NCBI GenBank assembly: GCA_029204225.1
Contig: CM055113.1
Span: 24,773,571 to 24,837,570, forward strand
DNA length: 64,000 nt
From: Diphasiastrum complanatum
Taxonomy: Eukaryota > Streptophyta > Lycopodiopsida > Lycopodiales > Lycopodiaceae
Reading direction: 5' to 3'
How positions within the stretch are numbered: the stretch's first letter is position 1; every line of letters begins with the position of its first letter. Shown here one piece after another: positions 58,248 to 64,000 of the stretch. The position numbers and the translations under genes are program-made. The notes beneath the pieces were generated by a model that saw only the letters and a program-made list of their open reading frames with translations, was not told where the DNA came from and searched no databases.

Positions 58248-58450
58248 GCTAAATATTGAAAGAGCCGGAATGACATTGCCACTTGCCATGCGTTTACACT
58301 AACCGATGCGTGCTCTGCATATTGGAATTTGGTGTTGGATAATGCCATCAATATGTACTCCTGCTCAATCAGAAGATTCATACGGCATCCATTCATTCAT
58401 TCTTGTCAACGATGTCCACCAGAGTGTTGGCCTCAAGGCAGTGGAGTGCT
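58248..58450. other. 3' flank of GH18 gene C
   Basis: Matches the 3' flank of gene B up to GGAGTGC (about 58449), then jumps to the start codon of another, truncated GH18 copy. Confidence 0.75.
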
Positions 58451-59371
58451 ATGCAACCTGTGCTACTGATGATACTATGTATGATGGCCATCAACGCTTG
58501 GTACATAGACAGTGGAGCCTCTTCACATATGTGCTGTTCAAAGGAGTCATTTGACTCAATCTTACCTTTCAAAGGACTCAAGAGATCTATTTACACAGCT
58601 AATGATCATGAGTGTCCAATAGAAGGAATTGGCAACATTCCATTGAAACTTGCTTCTTCAAAAGTTCTTGCACTTTCTAATGTTCTTTTCATTCCAAAAC
58701 TTACAAAGAACTTAATTAGTGTGGGAAAGTTGCTTGATAATGGTTGTGATGTAAAGTTGAACTCCACTACTTGTTTTATCAAGAGAAAAGATGAGATCCT
58801 TGCTGATGGAACTAGATGTGGTGGAATTTTTAAGTTGAATTCTTATGAGAATGCAAACCTTTGTGAAGTTGCTTTGTTATCTAAGGAGGAGCTGTGGCAT
58901 AGAAGGTTGGGACATCCTAACTTTACATCTATGTCTTCTATGGTTAAGAAGGAGAAGGCTATTGGTCTTCCAAAATCTCTTTCTAAAGGTTTCAAGCCTT
59001 GTGAGACTTGTGCCATTGCAAAGTCACACAGAAAGCCATATCAGAAGTCTTTTATAAAGACTACTTATCCATTGGAACTCATACATTTAGATGTACATTT
59101 TTCCTCTTCTAAAAGTATTGGTGGTGCAACATGTTTTGTCACCTTTATTGATGACTTTACTAGATACACTTGGTTGTATCTACTTTCTTCAAAGGCTATG
59201 GTTTTTTATCACTTTCTTATCTTAAAAGCTTATGTAGAAAAACAGTTTTCTTGCAAAGTTAAAGCTTTAAGATGCGATGGAGGAGGTGAATATATCTCCA
59301 ACAAGTTTCATTATTATTGTGAAGGTGAAGGAATAAAGAGAGAATTTTCTTGTGCCTATTCTGCATCCTAA
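58403..59371 (+). pseudogene. Chimera: GH18 signal peptide joined in frame to copia protease, pre-integrase and integrase
   Basis: From 58451 the frame reads the first 16 codons of the chitinase (MQPVLLMILCMMAINA) and passes, without a frame change, at 58497-58499 into the copia protease motif WYIDSGASSHM. Then follow GIGNIPLKLASSKVL, GAG-pre-integrase ELWHRRLGHPNF and integrase LIHLDVHFSS and LRCDGGGEYISNKF. It stops at 59369 (TAA in place of the CAA of the QNGVAERKN motif), before the third catalytic residue. The 16 upstream codons from 58403 come from the chitinase 3' flank. Gag, leader and 5' LTR of the copia are missing. No promoter is evident, so I treat it as a chance fusion. Confidence 0.88.
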
Positions 59372-60082
59372 AATGGAGTAGCTGAGAGGAAAAATAGATC
59401 TTTATGTGAATGTGCTAAAGCAATTTGAGTAGCAGCTTCTTTTCCTATTGAATATTGGGGTGAAGCTATAAATTGTGCAAACTATTTGTTCAATAGATTA
59501 CCTCACAATGCTCTTGTTGGAAAAACACCTTTTGAAGTCTTGTTTCAGAAAAAACCTAAGGTAGATCACCTTAGAGTTTTTGGTTGTACTTGCTTTGTTA
59601 ATATGCCCTTGGAAACAAGGAAAAGAGATGATCCTAATTCTGTTAAAGGGATCATGGTTGGATATGCATCCAACAAGAAAGCTTACAGGATCTATGTTCA
59701 GAAGGATGAGTTCAAATATTCTCACAAAGATACTCCAATCATCACCCTTGAAGATCATCATGGAGAGATGGGGCCGAGATTTGAGGAGGAGTCACCTCGA
59801 ATTTTTTCACCAAGGAGATCTCAAAGAGAAAGATCCGAGCCTAGAAGGCTTACCTATAAAGATAGAGGAAAGCAAGCGGAAATCAACTCCACTAATTGTG
59901 CCTATTTTATTTCTCATGAGGAGCCGAAGGATGTATATGATGCTATCAACTCAAAGGAATGGTACCTTGCCATGAAGGAAGAATATGATGCTTTGATGGC
60001 CAATAATACATGGGAGCTTGTGAATCTTCCATCCAACAAGAATACCATTGGTTGCAAATGGGTTTTTCGACTATGTTTCTAA
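59372..60082 (+). pseudogene. Copia element 8 integrase C-terminus and Pol linker
   Basis: Continues integrase after the stop with NGVAERKNRSLCECAKAI, then a second stop (near 59426), then the open frame 59486-60082: MFNRLPHNALVGKTPFEVL, CTCFVNMPLETRKRDD, SPRIFSPRRSQRERSEPRRL and the RT start TIGCKWVFR. It ends where RT sequence is deleted. Confidence 0.85.
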
Positions 60083-61286
60083 TGCAATTCTAAATGGCTA
60101 TCTAGAAGAAGAGATCTATATGGATCAACCTATTGGGTTCATCCATGATGAGGGAAAAGTTTGCTTGCTCTTCAAAAGTTTATATGGATTAACGCAAGCT
60201 CCAAGGTCATGGTATTCTCGACTTAACACCTTTCTTGAGTCACTAGGATTTAATCTTAGTAACTATGATCCTTCCTTATATGTCAAGTTTTTTGATAAAG
60301 ATATTGTCATCCTTCTTATTTATGTTGATGATATCATTCTGACAGGAAGTTGTATCAAGTTAGTTGAGGAAACCAAGATTGCACTTGGAAAAGAGTTCAA
60401 GATGCAAGATCTTGGAAAAATTCACTATATTCTAGGATTAGAGATTGACTTTCTTAAAGATAAAGCTTTTGTATGTAAATCTAAGTACGCTCTTTCAATG
60501 TTAAAAAAGTTCAATATGTTGAATTGTAAGAGTATAGAAACACCTATGGAGCATAATGTAAATGACTCTAACAAAGGTGATGAAAGATCCTTCGAGGACA
60601 TCACACTTTTTAGAAGTCTTATAGGCTCCTTAATTTGGCTCACAATAGCTAGACCTGACATAAGCTTTAGTGTTCATAAATTGAGCCAGGCTATGCAAAA
60701 TCCTTCAGTTTATCATTGGAAAAAGGCCAAGAGAGTGCTTAGATATATATCTTCAACTTTTGATTTTGGTTTATTGTATAAAAGTGAGGATCTTTCTATT
60801 ATTGGTTATTCTGACTCGGATTTTGCAAGTGATAGAGCAGATCAAAAATCTACAAGTGCTTATGTCATATATCTTGGAGGAAACTTGATATCTTGGCCTT
60901 CCAAAAAACAAGATACTCTATCACTCTCATCATGTGAAGTTGAGTACAAGGCGCTCATTACAACAACAAAGGAACTGTTTTGGATCAAAAGGTTACTAGT
61001 GGAGATAAAGATAATTATGGAAGAAAATATACATATGATCATGTGTGACAACATTTCAGCTCAAGCCCTTGCCAACAACCCAATATTCCATGCAAGGAGC
61101 AAACATATCGAAGTTGCACATCACTTTGTGAGAGAGAAGCTCATTGGAGGTGAAATCAAATTGGAGCACATCGACACATCATCTTGCATTACAGATATGC
61201 TCACCAAACCTTTGAGCAAAAGTTCCTTCAACAAGCATAGAGCCAACCTTGGAGTTATACCAAGATCCATGTTCAAATCAATATAG
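60048..61286 (+). pseudogene. Copia element 8 reverse transcriptase (internally deleted) and RNase H
   Basis: An open frame of 412 residues. The RT before motif A is deleted: CKWVFR is followed within a few bases by VSNAILNGYLEEEIYM, whereas element 1 has about 60 residues between. The catalytic YVDD (LLIYVDDIILTG) and RNase H SDSDFASDRADQ remain, and SCEVEY keeps its glutamate. It ends in ADMLTKPL-like TDMLTKPLSKSSF and PRSMFKSI. The motif A aspartate context (QLDVSNAF) is damaged to DYVSNAI. Not functional. Confidence 0.88.
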
Positions 61287-61290
61287 ATCA

Positions 61291-61303
61291 TTGTTAGGAG
61301 GAG
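61291..61303 (+). promoter_or_regulatory. Polypurine tract of copia element 8
   Basis: TTGTTAGGAGGAG directly before LTR start TGTTAAAATTG, as in elements 1 and 6. Confidence 0.75.
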
Positions 61304-62096
61304 TGTTAAAATTGAAAAACAATCCATATTGATTTCTTGGCTTGCTACAAATGTTGTACCATGCAAGTATGTAGCTCATTAATGCAAAATGCCAAGTTTG
61401 GCCTACATAGAACTCGAGCTACATGGTTATGTATTATCTAGTTTGATAAATGCAACTTGCATATAATTTGTAGACATAGAATTAGCATGATTATGCTTGC
61501 AGAAACTCGTGGCAACTCACATGCATTAATTGTAAGTGATCCATAGTGACATGCAAGGCATGCACAAAGTTTAATGGACACATGCATAATGATTTGGACA
61601 TTTCTAGTTAGACCTAGTACACTTGTAAACAGTTGGTAGAATTTCATGCGTGACAAGTGACAAATGTCACATAGACTCTAGATGTCACTTTAGATGTCAT
61701 TTTGGAATGGATAGATATGGTTCTACCTTGAGCTACCTCAATCTCCATAAATATGTGTAGCTCTCCCCACAATCAATGATGAAGAACCCAAGTTTTGTAG
61801 CTATCTCATGCCATTTTGGATCTAAACAAATATTGCTTGTTATCTCTCTAGATCTCTCTCTCTAACTCGTGTTGAGGCTAATGCTCATACACTGAAATCT
61901 TGTATTTTTTCATTCTTTGATTCATTGCTATTATATTCTGTTGATTAGCATGCTAGATTGTGGATTAGCCATTTCTTCTTAACTAGATTTTGTTGATCAA
62001 TCTAGAATCAAGTTATAGTGCCAATCACAAAGCTTAATTAAGATCAGTCACTCTTGTGGACATTTCCCACACGTGTGAATTCTGGAAATTTTGTCA
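61304..62096 (+). repeat. 3' LTR of copia element 8
   Basis: 793 bp, TGTTAAAATTG...ATTTTGTCA, similar over its length to 49708-50499. Contains CACACGTGTGAATTC near its end. Confidence 0.88.
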
Positions 62097-62212
62097 CTTA
62101 TGAGATATATAATCAGTTGTGATCTTTGTCACGATACAATTGATTTGGACATATTAGGTGTACTTCATGCACTGAGGGTAAGGAATCAATCATCAAAGCC
62201 TGACGGTTCGAA

Positions 62213-62674
62213 CATAGTTCCTTCTCTGTTGAGTTTCTTTGCATTCCCTTTGACTCGACTACACATATTTTTTCCACAACACTTATAAAAACAAATTCCA
62301 TCCAAAGAGATCAATGGGGCAAGACAAAACTCAACAATAGTGGCAATGTGCCTTGATAAGTTAGTTTTTAGTTGATCGTAGTCTATTAGTATCATTTATT
62401 TGTGATGTAATATTAATCTCATGATATTATCAATCCAAGCATCATCCATAGCCGATCGATGTTTTCTTCTAGAGTGATTTATGAAAACATTGAAAGGCTT
62501 TGTAAGGCGAAGGGTAAGGCATAGGGCAGCATGGTGGAAGGGTGGCTAGTGCAAGAATTCATAGTCTCTACCATGGAGGTCATTATATTCCTCATGTTTG
62601 GGAGAAGAAGAATGAAAAGAAGGATGATCTGTGTCTTTTTGGGAAAAGAAGGATGATTTGTGTTTTTTGGTGGG

Positions 62675-62705
<31 letters not shown>

Positions 62706-64000
62706 AAGTTGTAAGGGGATGCAATTTTAAAGTTAGCCATATCTAATAAACCACTCACATGCTTAACTAGTACTTATTATGTATTTTACATGTTCAACAC
62801 ATCTTGACATATATTATCAATCAAAATTATTTCACTGATACATTTCGTTATTTTTTTTTTAGTACCAAAATACAATATGCATGGACGACATTTTCTTGTG
62901 GAGCACATTGATAAAAATAGAAACACATATGACTGTGGAGTCACGACAAATATTACTCAAGGGAGTTGACCAAGCACGATATTGTGGGACGGTCAATGAT
63001 ATCTTGGAAATTGGATTTAGGCAATTCAAACTTTAAAAATTTGATGTAATTAAAACTATTTAAGATTATTTGTAATGGTCCTGATGACATGCGACGAAAG
63101 TTGAAGACAACTATTTTGTTATTGACTACACTAAGCTTTGGACATATTAGTCAAGTGATAAATTTGTAGTTCCTCAACAATGTGAGCAAGTACATAAATG
63201 TGTTCAATTGCAAATAGTCACAATTATTGCCCTTTTTGTGTTAATTAGTTAATCTTCTATATATAAATTGTATATGTATAGATGTACTTCAGCTCAAGCA
63301 ATTATAACATGCACTACCTTATTGAATGTGTGCTTCTTTGTGGACTACAAGAGACCGTAGGCATGCAATTTAGTAGGTGCAAAAGTTGTGCATGTGATGA
63401 TTTTTATGGCAAGTGAAGAATGAAGTGATGATATTGTGATGCGAGAGCTTGATAGTATAGTAAAGTGTGGTTTGAATGATACTCACATCTTTTCCTAACA
63501 TTTTTATAACTTGTTACAAGGAAGAGCAATTTTCCATACACTAATATAAATAAACTAATGTGCACAAACTCCCATATTAATATGAACATAGATTATAGTT
63601 GCCCACACCTAAATTTGGCCATCCTTGGGCATTTCTTTCTCTAAAAACTCTATTTCCTAGTTGGCACTTGTTATAAGGTCTTTTTTGAATTGAAAACTAT
63701 TCATGGGTTGGTTGATGAGGAGTCTTTTAAACTAGCTACCCAATGCTTTATAAGTTTATTAGAAGCTCTCAAATATATGGACATCCAAGTCCTATCCTAA
63801 CGCCTTCCAACATGGGACTTATTGCTAGAATAGAAGTCAATTAGAAATTCATATATAAAATGCAGACTAGACAACTAAGATATGGACAATGTCATGACTT
63901 CTAATTAGCAAATTACTTTAACAACATTTGGGGCTTGAACTTCAATCAAGCACAGTAGGAATGGCTCTTTCAAATTTCCCGTCTGCAGAAGTAATTTTAA
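62213..64000 (-). repeat. Chitinase block, copy D, 3' flank only
   Basis: Direct-orientation match to 33021-34280 of copy A, interrupted by extra DNA at about 62485-63044 and lacking about 58 bp present at 33667-33724. It runs off the window at the point corresponding to 34280, about 690 bp short of where the GH18 stop codon lies in copy A. The short frames inside it (for example minus 63404-63589) also occur in copy A (33693-33875) and have no recognisable domain. Confidence 0.87.
62674..62701. repeat. (GA)n microsatellite
   Basis: About 28 bp of GA within the extra DNA of block D. Confidence 0.9.

Larger units (their letters stand above)
58499..62096 (+). mobile_element. Copia element 8, 5' truncated, with 3' LTR
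   Basis: Protease to RNase H plus a 793-bp 3' LTR (61304-62096), in the same lineage as elements 1 and 6. The element starts at the protease, where it is joined to the chitinase fragment. Stops are at 59369 and near 59426, and about 60 RT codons are deleted near 60070. Its LTR closely resembles that of element 6. Confidence 0.92.

Overview
The window looks like intergenic DNA from a large, repeat-rich land-plant nuclear genome. The evidence is many Ty1/copia retrotransposons primed by initiator tRNA-Met, a PIF/Harbinger transposase, long (CT)n/(GA)n microsatellites and an intronless secreted GH18 chitinase of the plant 'chitinase 2'/TBC-1 type. A fern is my guess, but the sequence does not prove it. 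I see no rRNA, tRNA, CRISPR or prokaryotic operon signal. All similarity statements were made by eye within the window.

Layout, left half. Positions 1-4828 hold a minus-strand copia element (LTRs 1-297, cut by the window edge, and 4092-4828). Positions 4575-6676 hold a tandemly duplicated copia-LTR/Harbinger junction, with a fragment of another LTR lodged at the duplication breakpoint. The better Harbinger transposase copy is at 6256-7464. Positions 7599-20869 are one composite insertion of a non-coding LTR retrotransposon ('element X') with three LTRs, bounded by the 5-bp target-site duplication ATACA. Nested inside it at 9268-15128 is a complete copia element with apparently identical 653-bp LTRs, TSD TGTCC and an uninterrupted 1316-residue Gag-Pol. 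This is the youngest and most probably active element here.

Layout, middle. After unassigned DNA and a roughly 168-bp (CT)n tract, 23041-27422 holds two truncated copia elements joined convergently. Positions 27881-29960 are a tandem array of 540-690-bp units carrying (CT)n tracts and the palindrome AACCGTACGGTT. Positions 30127-32325 look like a decayed DNA transposon with roughly 45-bp terminal inverted repeats and an intron-containing gene of a family I do not recognise.

Layout, right half. A block carrying a GH18 chitinase gene is present several times: 33021-36775 (minus, gene frameshifted), 54480-57058 (plus, intact), 57208-58450 (plus, intact, promoter missing), and 62213-64000 (the 3' flank of a further minus-strand copy, probably beyond the window edge). 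Between and beside these lie decayed copia elements (38763-41810, 42306-43741, 47424-50499, 52653-54485, 58499-62096). At 58451 the signal-peptide codons of a truncated chitinase copy are joined in frame to copia protease/integrase.

The only genes likely to serve the host are the two intact GH18 genes. Everything else recognisable is mobile-element sequence, shaped by nested insertion, microhomology-joined deletions and local duplication.
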